This document shows positions 16,172 to 25,730 of a stretch of 64,000 nucleotides of DNA, piece after piece. The notes below the pieces were generated by a model. The model had not been told where the DNA came from and ran no database searches. It saw only the letters and a program-made list of their open reading frames with translations. The DNA comes from Ignavibacteriales bacterium (GTDB taxonomy: Bacteria; Bacteroidota; Ignavibacteria; Ignavibacteriales; Melioribacteraceae). How positions within the stretch are numbered: the stretch's first letter is position 1; every line of letters starts with the position of its first letter. Location of the stretch: the NCBI GenBank assembly GCA_020635275.1, contig JACKAA010000002.1, forward strand, positions 558,001 through 622,000. Direction: 5' to 3'. The translations under genes and the position numbers were made by a program.

Positions 16172-16720
16172 TTACTTTTTATTTAAATTAAAACTCATTT
16201 TATTACCGTTCAATTTCATTGTAAATTCACCGGAATAATTTGTTTTATCTTCAGATAATTTTCCACTATATGAACCTTGATATCTGCTATGTAATTGATC
16301 TGTCATTTTTAAAGTGTTCGATTCGGGATCAAAATTACCTTTTATTTCTTGATTAATTACTTCGCGGAAGTTTATCGTTATTTTACCTTCAATTTTATTT
16401 CCGTCTTGTTTAGTAATTGTCATAACCGTATTTCTTCCATCAAACTTTCCACTCCATGTACCAACAAGAAAATTTTCATCTACAGCTTCTTTTACTTCTT
16501 CAGCCACTTTTTCAACTTTTTTAGACGCATCTTCAGCAACCTCATTTACTTTATCAGCAGTTTCAGATATTACTTCCTCGGTTTTTTCAGTTACTTTATC
16601 TGTTGCTTCTTCAACAGTTTCTTTTGCTTTATCGCAGCTTGTTAGAATTATTGAGCCAAGAAACAGAAGCATAAAAAGAAATGTTAGTTTATTTTTTACT
16701 TTAATATTTTTTTTCAGCAT
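16172..16720 (-). CDS. Lipoprotein with amphipathic repeat helix and small beta domain
   Basis: A 182-residue lipoprotein. The signal peptide ends at ILTSC (Cys29). Residues 30-85 are a highly charged Glu/Lys/Val/Ala helix of heptad- or undecad-like repeats (ATDKVTEKTEEVISETADK and similar), as in LEA-like or apolipoprotein-like helices. The C-terminal 90 residues begin FLVGTWSGKFDGRN and resemble a small lipocalin-like beta barrel that would bind a ligand. Function unknown. It is co-oriented with and close to the PEGA lipoprotein gene. Confidence 0.8.
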   Translation of the reverse strand: MLKKNIKVKNKLTFLFMLLFLGSIILTSCDKAKETVEEATDKVTEKTEEVISETADKVNEVAEDASKKVEKVAEEVKEAVDENFLVGTWSGKFDGRNTVMTITKQDGNKIEGKITINFREVINQEIKGNFDPESNTLKMTDQLHSRYQGSYSGKLSEDKTNYSGEFTMKLNGNKMSFNLNKK

Positions 16721-16854
16721 TTGAAGACCTCACAATAATTAATTAAAATTTTATTATTTACAGAAAAATAAATTTAAAATTAGACAAATCATAAATAATT
16801 TAATATGAAGATAATTAGACAACGTTGTCTTATTGTTTTGTTTTAGAAAAACAT

Positions 16855-17562
16855 CTACTCTTTAACGTCTTTTACGTTTGGAGGGTTCCAACCTACAACT
16901 GAACCGGATTTAATTTTAGATAAGTATGGTGAAAGAGTAGCTCCAGGAAGTGTTCTTACATTATCTTCTATAAGTATAGGACCCATTCCAGTTCCGGCTC
17001 CAATTTTACAATTGTTTCCAATTTCTATAAGTCCGTATCTAAATTTTCCACTGCCCTCATAAGCATGAACTGTTAATCGTGTAAAAGCTCCCATCAGAGT
17101 ATTTTCACCGATAAATATTAATTCCGGTCTAAAATGATCGAGCCAAACCAACTGCATAATTTCCGCACCTTTACCAACATGAACGCCCATCCACCTATAT
17201 AATTTATTTTTAAAAGCTGTTCCTTTTAGAATAAAAGACAATGCTACCTGAAATACCAAAAGGATTCTTCTGCCAAATGGTAAATTTAAAATTCGCCAAT
17301 TAATTGAGTTGCTTTCTTCAATGGATCCCAATCCCGAAAATGTATAATGTCTTCTTACTGAACTAAAAAATTTCTCTATGTTTTCTTTACCTTCTTTTGT
17401 TCTAGGATTCAGATCATTTACATCAGTACCTATACCACCAGAAGTTTTACTGATTGTAATAGTTCTGTTTTTCTTTTTTCCTAGTATAATTGCTCTTTCT
17501 ATAATTTCAATGGTAACAATCTTAATAACTTCTTCAGGAGATTTATTTTTATATTTTTTCAT
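16855..17562 (-). CDS. Hexapeptide-repeat (left-handed beta-helix) acyltransferase-like protein
   Basis: A 235-residue protein whose C-terminal two thirds (about 125-230) carry left-handed beta-helix repeats (VHVGKGAEIM, FIGENTLMGAF, EIGNNCKIGAGTGMGP, LIEDNVRTLPGA), as in maltose/serine O-acetyltransferases. The N-terminal 120 residues are not typical of these enzymes; one hydrophobic stretch is seen near 94-108 (RRILLVFQVALSFIL). It starts 2 bases after the stop of the gamma-glutamyltransferase gene and is cotranscribed. The acceptor molecule cannot be inferred. Confidence 0.75.
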   Translation of the reverse strand: MKKYKNKSPEEVIKIVTIEIIERAIILGKKKNRTITISKTSGGIGTDVNDLNPRTKEGKENIEKFFSSVRRHYTFSGLGSIEESNSINWRILNLPFGRRILLVFQVALSFILKGTAFKNKLYRWMGVHVGKGAEIMQLVWLDHFRPELIFIGENTLMGAFTRLTVHAYEGSGKFRYGLIEIGNNCKIGAGTGMGPILIEDNVRTLPGATLSPYLSKIKSGSVVGWNPPNVKDVKE

Positions 17563-17564
17563 AA

Positions 17565-19325
17565 TTAATATCCTATTGCTGAGCCGCTTCTTCTCGGATC
17601 CGGGGCACCATAAATATTTTCTCCATCAATCATAATTGATTGTGCCGATCCTAAAACTCTAAATGTTTTATTTCTATCACCAAATGAATATCCCATCTTT
17701 TCCAAATTTTCATAAACATCTTTGTTAACAGCAAATTCTTCTAAATAAATTATATCGGGCATCCATTGATGGTGTATTCTGGGTGCATTTACTGCTTCCT
17801 GTATGTTCATTCCAAAATCTATCACATTGATTATTACCTGAAGAACCACTGTAATTATTGTTGATCCTCCGGGTGAACCAACAATTACGAAAGGCTTATC
17901 ATCTTTTAATACAATTGTTGGTGTCATTGCACTGAGCATTCGCTTACCGGCTTCAATTGAATTTGCTTTTCCGCCGAGTAATCCAAATTGATTTGGTTCG
18001 CCAGGTTTAGAGCTAAAATCATCCATTTCATTGTTTAACAAAAATCCGGCACCATCAACAACTATTTTTGAACCAAAGCCCGAATTAATTGTTGTTGTTA
18101 CACTTACTGCATTGCCATATTTATCATATACGGAATAGTGCGTGGTTTCGGTACTTTCATTTGTTTCAACTGGAATTTGAGTAGTAATTTTTTCTGATGG
18201 AATTGCATAATCGGTTAATTTTTCAAAAATGCTTTTTGCATATTCTTTTGATGTTAATTTTTCCTTCGGTACCAAATAAAAATCTTCATCACCTAGGTGA
18301 TAGGTTCTGTCTGCATATACATATTTCATTGTCTCAACAAGTTTGTTGATATATGAACTGCTGTTCCAATCTTGTTTTTCAAAAGAAAAGTTTTCTAAAA
18401 TGTTTAGAAGTTCAACAAGTGCAATTCCACCCGAGCTAGGAGGTCCCATGGAAACTATTTTGTGATCTCTGTACATTCCCAATATTGGTTCTCGTTCAAT
18501 CGGAGCGTACTTTTCCAAGTCTTCATGAGTAATGTATCCATTCAGTTCTTCAACTTGCGTTATAAATAAATCGGCAACTTTTCCTTTATAAAATCCATCT
18601 TTGCCATTTGTTCTAATTTGCTCAAGTGTAAATGCCAAATCCTTTTGGACAAATAAATCTCCTTCTTCAAATCTCTCTTTATCTTTTAAAAATATTTTTT
18701 TAGATGAAGAATATTTTTCAAACTCATCTTTATAATAGTTAAAAGATCTAACATCCGACTCATCAAGAATAAAACCATTTATTGCTAAATCAATAGCAGG
18801 ACTAATAACTTCTTCTAATTTCATTGTTCCATATTTATCTAAGGCAAAAATCAAACCGGCCACACTTCCAGGTACACCAACAGATGTAATTCCGCTCTGA
18901 CTTAATTCAGATAAATAATTGCCATCTTTATCCAAATACATATCTTTGTGAGCAGTACTTGGTGCTTTTTCCCTGTAATCAATAGAAGTATTTTTTCCAT
19001 CATTTAAATGAATAACCATAAACCCGCCGCCGCCTAAATTTCCTGCATACGGATAAGTTACTGCAAGAGCGAAGCCCACTGCAACTGAAGCATCAACTGC
19101 ATTCCCTCCCTTTTTTAAAATATTAATTCCAACTTCAGATGCCAATGAACACGCTGAAACTACCATGCCTTGTTTAGCTTTTATGGGTCGTGCAATTTGA
19201 GCAGATAGGTTATTTGAAAATAAAAAAGAGAATAAAAGAATAACAGCTGTAGTAAAACTTAATGTAATTTTGAATTTCATAGTTTTTTTATTTAGTGATT
19301 TCATTATTGTTGGATATATTAACAT
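17565..19325 (-). CDS. ggt: Gamma-glutamyltransferase
   Basis: A secreted or periplasmic N-terminal nucleophile hydrolase that cleaves the gamma-glutamyl bond of glutathione and related peptides. The 586 residues match the family. The self-cleaving Thr is the first residue of TTHYSVYDKYGNAVSVTTT near residue 400. N-terminal motif GMVVSACSLASEVGINILKKGGNAVDA and the glycine-rich PSSGGIALVELL and GSPGGSTII are conserved. A signal peptide is visible. Its real start could be ATG 19325, 19304 or 19280; the last two place the hydrophobic core closer to the N-terminus, and none has a good ribosome-binding site. Confidence 0.93.
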   Translation of the reverse strand: MLIYPTIMKSLNKKTMKFKITLSFTTAVILLFSFLFSNNLSAQIARPIKAKQGMVVSACSLASEVGINILKKGGNAVDASVAVGFALAVTYPYAGNLGGGGFMVIHLNDGKNTSIDYREKAPSTAHKDMYLDKDGNYLSELSQSGITSVGVPGSVAGLIFALDKYGTMKLEEVISPAIDLAINGFILDESDVRSFNYYKDEFEKYSSSKKIFLKDKERFEEGDLFVQKDLAFTLEQIRTNGKDGFYKGKVADLFITQVEELNGYITHEDLEKYAPIEREPILGMYRDHKIVSMGPPSSGGIALVELLNILENFSFEKQDWNSSSYINKLVETMKYVYADRTYHLGDEDFYLVPKEKLTSKEYAKSIFEKLTDYAIPSEKITTQIPVETNESTETTHYSVYDKYGNAVSVTTTINSGFGSKIVVDGAGFLLNNEMDDFSSKPGEPNQFGLLGGKANSIEAGKRMLSAMTPTIVLKDDKPFVIVGSPGGSTIITVVLQVIINVIDFGMNIQEAVNAPRIHHQWMPDIIYLEEFAVNKDVYENLEKMGYSFGDRNKTFRVLGSAQSIMIDGENIYGAPDPRRSGSAIGY

Positions 19326-19368
19326 AAGAAAAATTTTTTAATTACGCAGAAATCTTAAAGGAGTTTTT

Positions 19369-20370
19369 ATGGCCTTCAATTTAAGAAACAGAAATTTTTT
19401 AAAGTTGCTTGATTTTACAAAAGAGGAAATTACATTTTTATTAGAACTTTCAATAAATCTAAAAGCGGCAAAATATGGTGGATTTGAAAAGCAAAAATTA
19501 GCTGGAAAAAACATTGCATTAATTTTTGAAAAAAGTTCAACAAGAACAAGATGCGCTTTCGAAACTGCAGCTTTTGATCAAGGTGCAAATGTAACCTACT
19601 TAGGACCAAGCGGTTCACAGATTGGAAACAAGGAATCGATGAAAGATACAGCCAGGGTTTTGGGCAGAATGTATGATGGTATTGAATACAGAGGTTATGG
19701 ACAAAAAGTTGTTGAAGAATTAGCAGAATATGCCGGTGTGCCGGTGTGGAATGGATTAACAGATGAGTTTCATCCTACTCAGGTTTTGGCCGATTTTATG
19801 ACAATGATGGAACACTCAGATAAACCACTTTCACAAATATCATACTGCTATTTAGGTGATGCCAGAAATAATATGGGCAATTCCCTTTTAGTTGGCGGTG
19901 CCATTATGGGAATGGATGTTAGACTTTGTGCACCAAAACAAAATTTACCTGAAAAAAAATTGGTTGATCAATGTAAAGAAATTGCAAAAAAATCGGGTGC
20001 AAAAATAACATTAACAAGCGATGTTAAAGTTGGCGTTAAAGGTGTTGACTTCCTGTATACTGACGTTTGGGTTTCCATGGGTGAACCGGAAAGTGTTTGG
20101 GAAGAAAGAATTAAACTCCTAAAACCTTATCAGATAAACATGAAAACTATAAAAGCAACTGGCAATCCAAGCGTAAAATTCATGCATTGTCTCCCAGCTT
20201 TTCATAATAGAGAAACAAAAGTAGGTGAAGAGATCTTTCAAAAATTTGGATTAGATGGAATGGAAGTTACTGAGGATGTATTCGAATCAGAACATTCAAT
20301 TGTTTTTGATGAAGCAGAAAACAGACTTCACACAATTAAAGCAATTATGGTTGCAACCTTAGGAAATTAA
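19369..20370 (+). CDS. argF: Ornithine carbamoyltransferase
   Basis: Makes citrulline from ornithine and carbamoyl phosphate. The 333 residues match the ArgF/ArgI/ArcB length. The carbamoyl-phosphate motif STRTRCAFE, HPTQVLADFMTM and the ornithine motif FMHCLPAFH are all present. A strong AAAGGAG site precedes the ATG. No other arginine genes are adjacent, so an anabolic or catabolic role cannot be decided from context; the length is of the ArgI/ArcB type. It diverges from the ggt gene and ends before a terminator. Confidence 0.96.
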   Translation: MAFNLRNRNFLKLLDFTKEEITFLLELSINLKAAKYGGFEKQKLAGKNIALIFEKSSTRTRCAFETAAFDQGANVTYLGPSGSQIGNKESMKDTARVLGRMYDGIEYRGYGQKVVEELAEYAGVPVWNGLTDEFHPTQVLADFMTMMEHSDKPLSQISYCYLGDARNNMGNSLLVGGAIMGMDVRLCAPKQNLPEKKLVDQCKEIAKKSGAKITLTSDVKVGVKGVDFLYTDVWVSMGEPESVWEERIKLLKPYQINMKTIKATGNPSVKFMHCLPAFHNRETKVGEEIFQKFGLDGMEVTEDVFESEHSIVFDEAENRLHTIKAIMVATLGN

Positions 20371-20390
20371 CAATCTATCTTATTTATTTT

Positions 20391-20453
20391 TAAAGCCTTT
20401 GCTCTTTTTACCTAACATTTTAGTTAAAAACTCAAGGGCTTTTTTTTATCCAT
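20391..20453 (+). terminator. Terminator after ornithine carbamoyltransferase
   Basis: An outer AAAGCC/GGCTTT pairing encloses an inner TTTTTA..TAAC/GTTA..AAAAA hairpin, followed by a T8 run. The long structured loop is somewhat unusual. Confidence 0.6.
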
Positions 20454-20605
20454 AACCCTCAAAAAAATACTTTACCATATAAAAAATTTTTCTTGATCAT
20501 AAAAAATAATTTTGTATTTTGCAAAACATTCAAAGCTATTCTGTAAATTCTGTTGATTTTCTCTTCACTAATTAGAGTATTTTCTAACTAACATAGGAGT
20601 ACCGC

Positions 20606-20860
20606 ATGTCCCCAGATAAAAGAAAGGAGTATTGGCAAAGAAATATCAGAATTGTTTTAATTCTTCTGAGTATTTGGTTTCTTGTTTCATACGTATTCAG
20701 CATCTTTTTAGTAGATGCACTCAATTCGATAAGCATTGGCGGAGCAAAATTAGGTTTCTGGTTTGCTCAGCAAGGTTCCATTTATGTTTTTGTTGTACTT
20801 ATTTATGTCTATGTTAAATATATGAATAAGCTCGACAAAGAATACGATGTGCATGAATGA
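20606..20860 (+). CDS. DUF4212 small subunit of a sodium:solute symporter
   Basis: An 84-residue inner membrane protein with two hydrophobic helices (about 14-36 and 50-70). The family pattern YWQRNIRIVLILLSIWFLVS and GGAKLGFWFAQQGSIYVFVV identifies DUF4212, the small partner of VC_2705-type acetate or solute symporters. An AGGAG site at 20594 precedes the ATG. It is followed 47 bases later by the large symporter subunit. Confidence 0.92.
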   Translation: MSPDKRKEYWQRNIRIVLILLSIWFLVSYVFSIFLVDALNSISIGGAKLGFWFAQQGSIYVFVVLIYVYVKYMNKLDKEYDVHE

Positions 20861-20907
20861 GATCAATTTAAATTGCATTTTAGAAATTTAAACTCAGGAG
20901 AAAAAAT

Positions 20908-22605
20908 ATGAGTGTACAATTATGGACGTTTATTATTGTTGGTTTAACTTTTGCCATATATATTGGAATTGCAATTTGGTCAAGGGCAGGTTCAACTAAA
21001 GATTTTTATATAGCTGGTCAAGGTGTGCATCCAACTATAAACGGAATGGCAACAGCCGCCGATTGGATGTCTGCTGCTTCATTTATTTCTATGGCCGGAT
21101 TAATTTCATTCATGGGTTATGATGGAACAGTTTATCTTATGGGTTGGACGGGCGGATATGTTCTTCTCGCTCTTTTGTTAGCACCATACTTAAGAAAATT
21201 CGGAAAGTTTACAGTGCCCGATTTTATTGGTGATCGTTATTACTCAAATGTTGCAAGAACTGTTGCTGTTGTTGCCGCAATTGTAGTATCATTTACATAT
21301 GTTGCCGGACAAATGAGAGGGGTTGGGGTTGTATTTGCAAGATTTTTAGAAGTCCCAATTAATACTGGTGTATTTATTGGTATGGCAATTGTATTCATTT
21401 ATGCTGTTATGGGCGGAATGAAAGGAATTACATATACACAAGTTGCACAATACTGTATTCTGATTTTTGCTTATATGGTCCCCGCTATATTTATTTCTAT
21501 AACAATGACAGGAAATGTAATTCCTCAAATTGGATTTATTAGCACAGAAGCAAATACAAGTGTTTATTTATTAGAAAAACTAGACATGCTTCATCGGGAA
21601 TTAGGTTTTGCTGAATATACGTCAGGCTCAAAATCTATGCTTGATGTATTTGCAATTACATTTGCTTTGATGGTCGGTACTGCGGGCTTGCCTCATGTAA
21701 TTGTAAGATTTTTTACTGTGCCTAAAGTTGAAGATGCAAGAAAATCAGCAGGATGGGCATTACTGTTTATTGCAATTCTTTATACAACTGCTCCTGCAAT
21801 TGCAGTTTTTGCTAGAACAAATTTAATTAATACAGTAAGTGAAAAAAATTATGCTGAAATGCCTCAATGGTTTAAAAGTTGGGAAGGAACCGGCTTAATT
21901 AAGTTTGAAGATAAAAACTCAGATGGTAAAATACAGTATGTAGCTGATAAAGATGCAAATGAATTAACAATTGATAGAGATATTATGGTTCTTGCTAATC
22001 CGGAAATTGCAAATTTACCAGCTTGGGTAATTGCACTTGTAGCGGCTGGTGGATTAGCTGCGGCGCTTTCTACTGCGGCTGGTTTACTTCTGGTAATATC
22101 AACTTCTCTATCACACGATTTAATTAAAAAACAAATTAAACCTGATCTTTCGGAAAAGCAGGAATTAATGTGGGCAAGAATTGGTGCTGTTTTTGCAGTT
22201 GCAGTTGCAGGTTATTTTGGAATTAATCCTCCCGGATTTGTTGCGGCAACTGTAGCTTTGGCATTTGGATTCGCAGCTGCATCATTTTTCCCTGCTATTA
22301 TACTTGGCATTTTTGATAAAAGGATGAATAGAGAAGGTGCTATTGCCGGAATGTCTGTTGGCTTAATCCTCATGTTCTTTTACATGGCAGTTTATAAACT
22401 TGGCTGGTTTGTTGAAGCAACACCGCCACCTAGTGAATGGTGGTTTGGTATTTCTCCTGAAGGATTTGGAACAGTGGCGATGTTTGTTAATCTTATTATT
22501 TCATTAGTAGTTTCAAGAATGACAGCTGCGCCTCCGGAAGATGTTCAACAAATAGTTGAAGATATTAGAATTCCTCGTGGAGCTGGTGCTGCACAAAATC
22601 ATTAA
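20908..22605 (+). CDS. Sodium:solute symporter, VC_2705-type (probable acetate/monocarboxylate uptake)
   Basis: A 565-residue SSS-family transporter with about 13 helices. The family motif DFYIAGQGVHPTINGMATAADWMSAASF is near the N-terminus, and GTAGLPHVIVRFFTVP and LAAALSTAAGLLLVISTSLSHD follow. An extracytoplasmic loop near 325-345 has a DKNSDGKIQY segment resembling an EF-hand calcium loop, a feature I recall from this subfamily. The DUF4212 partner upstream and acs 3 kb downstream make acetate or a related short acid the likely substrate. A ribosome-binding AGGAGA precedes the ATG. The gene ends just before a palindromic repeat. Confidence 0.9.
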   Translation: MSVQLWTFIIVGLTFAIYIGIAIWSRAGSTKDFYIAGQGVHPTINGMATAADWMSAASFISMAGLISFMGYDGTVYLMGWTGGYVLLALLLAPYLRKFGKFTVPDFIGDRYYSNVARTVAVVAAIVVSFTYVAGQMRGVGVVFARFLEVPINTGVFIGMAIVFIYAVMGGMKGITYTQVAQYCILIFAYMVPAIFISITMTGNVIPQIGFISTEANTSVYLLEKLDMLHRELGFAEYTSGSKSMLDVFAITFALMVGTAGLPHVIVRFFTVPKVEDARKSAGWALLFIAILYTTAPAIAVFARTNLINTVSEKNYAEMPQWFKSWEGTGLIKFEDKNSDGKIQYVADKDANELTIDRDIMVLANPEIANLPAWVIALVAAGGLAAALSTAAGLLLVISTSLSHDLIKKQIKPDLSEKQELMWARIGAVFAVAVAGYFGINPPGFVAATVALAFGFAAASFFPAIILGIFDKRMNREGAIAGMSVGLILMFFYMAVYKLGWFVEATPPPSEWWFGISPEGFGTVAMFVNLIISLVVSRMTAAPPEDVQQIVEDIRIPRGAGAAQNH

Positions 22606-22610
22606 TCTTA

Positions 22611-22644
22611 TTTGTAGAGACGTAACATGTTGCGTCTCTACAAA
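22611..22644. repeat. GTAGAGACG palindromic repeat between convergent genes
   Basis: A 17-base arm TTTGTAGAGACGTAACA is followed directly by its reverse complement with one G-U mismatch. Similar GTAGAGACG...CGTCTCTAC palindromes are known to me from unrelated phyla such as cyanobacteria and Bacteroidota. Here it also lies where a bidirectional terminator would be useful. Confidence 0.65.
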
Positions 22645-22650
22645 ACTATC

Positions 22651-23328
22651 CTAAAGCAATCTTTTATTTTTTAATAAATCAGAAAGGTTAATAACACCTC
22701 TTTGCTTTAGTCTTGAAATTAATTTTAAAAAAAGAATTGCGGTTATTAAAGCATCACCGGCAGCATTGTGTCTATCACTTTTAGGTATTTTAAATTCATC
22801 ACACAATACATCTAAAGAAGTTGAATCACCGACTTTAAAATCACCACCTTTAAATCTTTTATATAGGAGAACAGTGTCTAATGATTTATTTAATAATTTA
22901 TCATTTACATATTTTTTTATGGTTTCATTTATTATTGCAATATCAAAAACAATGCTATGCCCAACAATTATATCACTATTAATAAATTCAACCAATTTTC
23001 TCATTGCATCTTGTTCAGATATTTTTTCGGTCTTTCCATTTTTTAAAATTCCATGTATTGGTGCAGCTTCAGGATTAAATTCAGATTGATTTAAAAATAT
23101 TTCTAATGAATTCGAAGTGTCAATTTTATTATTATTTATTCTGACCGCACCAATTGATAAAATTTTATCTTTCTTTGGATCTAGGCCATTTGATTCAACA
23201 TCAAGCACAACAAATTTTGATTCAGTAATAGGAATATTCAGATTTTGCTTTTCAGAAAAATTTGCCAAATATTCTTTCCAGCAATCTGGCAAAGCTTCAT
23301 TAATTTTTCTTTTAAATAAACCAAACAT
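22651..23328 (-). CDS. DEDDh-family 3'-5' exonuclease (DNA polymerase III epsilon-like)
   Basis: A 225-residue exonuclease. The three ExoIII motifs are visible: DVESNGLD (Exo I, D-x-E) near 48, GHSIVFDIAIIN (Exo II) near 137 and HNAAGDALITA (Exo III, His and Asp) near 187. It uses two metal ions to remove nucleotides. It overlaps the stop of the upstream DUF294 gene by one base (TAATG), showing translational coupling. This pair commonly accompanies acetate genes in other bacteria, and its link to acetate metabolism is unexplained. Confidence 0.92.
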   Translation of the reverse strand: MFGLFKRKINEALPDCWKEYLANFSEKQNLNIPITESKFVVLDVESNGLDPKKDKILSIGAVRINNNKIDTSNSLEIFLNQSEFNPEAAPIHGILKNGKTEKISEQDAMRKLVEFINSDIIVGHSIVFDIAIINETIKKYVNDKLLNKSLDTVLLYKRFKGGDFKVGDSTSLDVLCDEFKIPKSDRHNAAGDALITAILFLKLISRLKQRGVINLSDLLKNKRLL

Positions 23329-25265
23329 TATCTGAACATTTTTAAGTTAAACCGGACTGTTAAAATTGTTTGTAATTCTTTTATGGGCCGAAAACAATTC
23401 CTCAACATTAATCTTTGCATTTTATTCAATTCTTCAGGTCTAAAATAACGTCCGCTGTTATTATGCTTTAGACCTTGCATTGCTCTAAAGCGCATTACAA
23501 TTTCATAAGCATCTGCAAGCTGCTCAAACAACTCTTTGTTTTCAGTTTCGTATTCGGCAAGTTTATCGTAACGTTTTATAGTACTGTTTATACCCTTGAT
23601 TCGAGCCGCTAAAGTAAGTACCCGAGCTCCATCAACTAAAGGCATCATTGCTCTGGCTTTAATATCAAATTCATTTTTATGTTCACCATTGTGTTCAACC
23701 ATAAACTCTCTAAAGAAACTTAATGGCGGCGGACTTTCTAATGCGTTTTTAGCAAGAAATGATAAGAAGCTTTCCTGATTATTTATTGATTTGTAAATAT
23801 TGTCAGCCATTTTTTCGGCTAATTCAAAATCACCAAAAATTGGATTAAAATCAAAAAATATTGTTGAATACATTACCGCTTTGGAACTTGGGGTGTAGAT
23901 CCAAGTGTTAAACTGTTCGTTCCATTGTTTTAATGATAAACACCATCTTTCATTGCTAGCCATCATATCTGCTGGGCAATAACTAAAGCCGCATTTATTT
24001 AGTATTTCGGTCACGCCTTTTGCTAAATCTAAAAAATAAGATTTTACATTTTTATATTCTTTTTCAGAAACATCTTCAAATACAATTGCATTGTCTTGGT
24101 CGGATCTTAAAAGCTGCTCTTCTCTTCCTTGACTTCCCAGAGCAAGCCAGCACCATTTAATATTCGGAGTGGTTTTTCCTTTGTTGGCTAATTTAGTAAT
24201 TGTTAATTCAATAGCTCTGATATTTATAGCATTATTTATCTCTGTCATTATTCTGGAAATGTAAGATATTGATACTTCCTGCTTTAAATATTTCTTCAAT
24301 AATTGTTCAGCTCTGTATCTTATTTTCTCAAGTTGAGTTACTTCCTTGGCTCGCTTTATTTCTCTAATAAAAACCGATGGATTATTTCCATAAAGTACTA
24401 AAATATCATGCTCGGAAACCATTCCAACCATTTTAGAATTAGGTGTTCCATTTTCTGTTATGCAAATGTGATGAATGTTTTTTTTAATCATTAATATTTG
24501 CAGATCAGCAGCAGTTGAATCTGCGTGTGCGGTAATAACCGGACTGCTCATAATATCCTTAATTTCACAATCAATACATAAATCTCCCGCAACAACTTTG
24601 TTTCGTAAGTCTCTATCGGTAATTATTCCAATGGGATTTTGATTTCCATTTACAACAACAATAGAGCCTACACGATTATCTCTCATTATTTTTGCAGCAT
24701 TCTGAATACTTGTATCAACAAAACATGTAATTATATTTTGGTTATACTTAACTGTCTGGACTTCGGTTAAATCTGTATCTTCTTTTAAATATTCTTCGCC
24801 GCTGTCAAAAATTCTTTGCTTGCTATATTTTGCATAAGGATTTCTTACACCCGCGGCAAACGAAGATGAGAAATAATTTTCAACGCCTTTATTGTTCTGC
24901 ATTATTACACCAAATGCAGACGTAGGAATTTGATAAACTAGTGCTTCTTCAGAAACAACAGCAGTTAAAGTATAAAGCTGATCCGTAGAAATTAACGGTC
25001 GGATTCCAAAAATATCTCCTTCATCACAAATATCAATTAAAATTTTTTCTGACTTAAATTCATTGTAAAGTTGAACTGCTCCTTCTCTTACAACGTAAAA
25101 ATAACCTGGAGGTTTTTCGCCTTGACTAAATAAAATTTTTCCGCTTTCTAAATACAATACACTTATTTGACTCGAAATTTCTAATAAGTCATCTTTTGAG
25201 ACAAAGCTAAATGGTGGGTGTTCTTTCAAAAAGTCATAAATTCTATGTGTTATTGTATTGCTCAT
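23328..25265 (-). CDS. Cyclic-nucleotide-binding, CBS and DUF294 nucleotidyltransferase-like protein
   Basis: A 645-residue cytoplasmic regulator. A CRP-like cyclic-nucleotide-binding domain spans about 10-130. Two CBS domains span about 170-305 (IMRDNRVGSIVVVNGNQNPIGIITDRDLR; KNIHHICITENG). A nucleotidyltransferase domain of GlnD type begins near 375 with GSQGREEQLLRSDQDNAIV, keeping the G-S, D-x-D and Glu pattern. A DUF294 C-terminal helical domain follows (about 480-640). It probably modifies a protein or RNA with a nucleotide in response to adenine or cyclic nucleotides; the target is unknown. It is translationally coupled to the exonuclease and lies between symporter and acs. Confidence 0.9.
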   Translation of the reverse strand: MSNTITHRIYDFLKEHPPFSFVSKDDLLEISSQISVLYLESGKILFSQGEKPPGYFYVVREGAVQLYNEFKSEKILIDICDEGDIFGIRPLISTDQLYTLTAVVSEEALVYQIPTSAFGVIMQNNKGVENYFSSSFAAGVRNPYAKYSKQRIFDSGEEYLKEDTDLTEVQTVKYNQNIITCFVDTSIQNAAKIMRDNRVGSIVVVNGNQNPIGIITDRDLRNKVVAGDLCIDCEIKDIMSSPVITAHADSTAADLQILMIKKNIHHICITENGTPNSKMVGMVSEHDILVLYGNNPSVFIREIKRAKEVTQLEKIRYRAEQLLKKYLKQEVSISYISRIMTEINNAINIRAIELTITKLANKGKTTPNIKWCWLALGSQGREEQLLRSDQDNAIVFEDVSEKEYKNVKSYFLDLAKGVTEILNKCGFSYCPADMMASNERWCLSLKQWNEQFNTWIYTPSSKAVMYSTIFFDFNPIFGDFELAEKMADNIYKSINNQESFLSFLAKNALESPPPLSFFREFMVEHNGEHKNEFDIKARAMMPLVDGARVLTLAARIKGINSTIKRYDKLAEYETENKELFEQLADAYEIVMRFRAMQGLKHNNSGRYFRPEELNKMQRLMLRNCFRPIKELQTILTVRFNLKMFR

Positions 25266-25358
25266 TTTTATATATTCAGATAATAATTTATCTGCCTGTT
25301 ATTAAAAGATAATTTTGCAATTACGGTTTAATATATAATTTTTTTTTAGGTTCTAAAA

Positions 25359-25586
25359 ATGAAATTTGGATTAGGTCAAAAAGCATCAGACGTTTTTGTT
25401 GTAATTTACATTGCCGCCACGTTGTTTATTAGGTTTATTTTAGAACCTCAATTAGGCGGTCACATTTTGATTTCAATAGGAATTGGATTATTTGCACTTT
25501 TATTTCTTTGGGCTTTATCAAAATCAAAAATTATAAATCCAAGTTGGTTTGGTTTATTGGGTGACAAAAAAACTAATAAAAAATAA
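25359..25586 (+). CDS. Small membrane protein, unknown function
   Basis: A 75-residue protein with two predicted helices (about 10-28 and 34-54) and a Lys-rich C-terminus (GDKKTNKK). I do not recognise a family. It diverges from the DUF294 gene and precedes acs by 144 bases, so it might be part of the acetate group. The codon composition matches its neighbours and the helices are well formed, which favours a real gene. The ATG follows AGGTTCTAAAA, a weak ribosome-binding site. Confidence 0.6.
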   Translation: MKFGLGQKASDVFVVIYIAATLFIRFILEPQLGGHILISIGIGLFALLFLWALSKSKIINPSWFGLLGDKKTNKK

Positions 25587-25730
25587 TAAGCCAATATATT
25601 TTCCCCTCTAAAATAATTTTCAATTAATTGAAAAGTTAATTGCAAAATTTATGCAAAAAAAGTAAATTGAAAGCCAATCACATCTTTTAGAATATAAAAT
25701 AAATCTTCTATAATGAAAACAGGAGTATAA

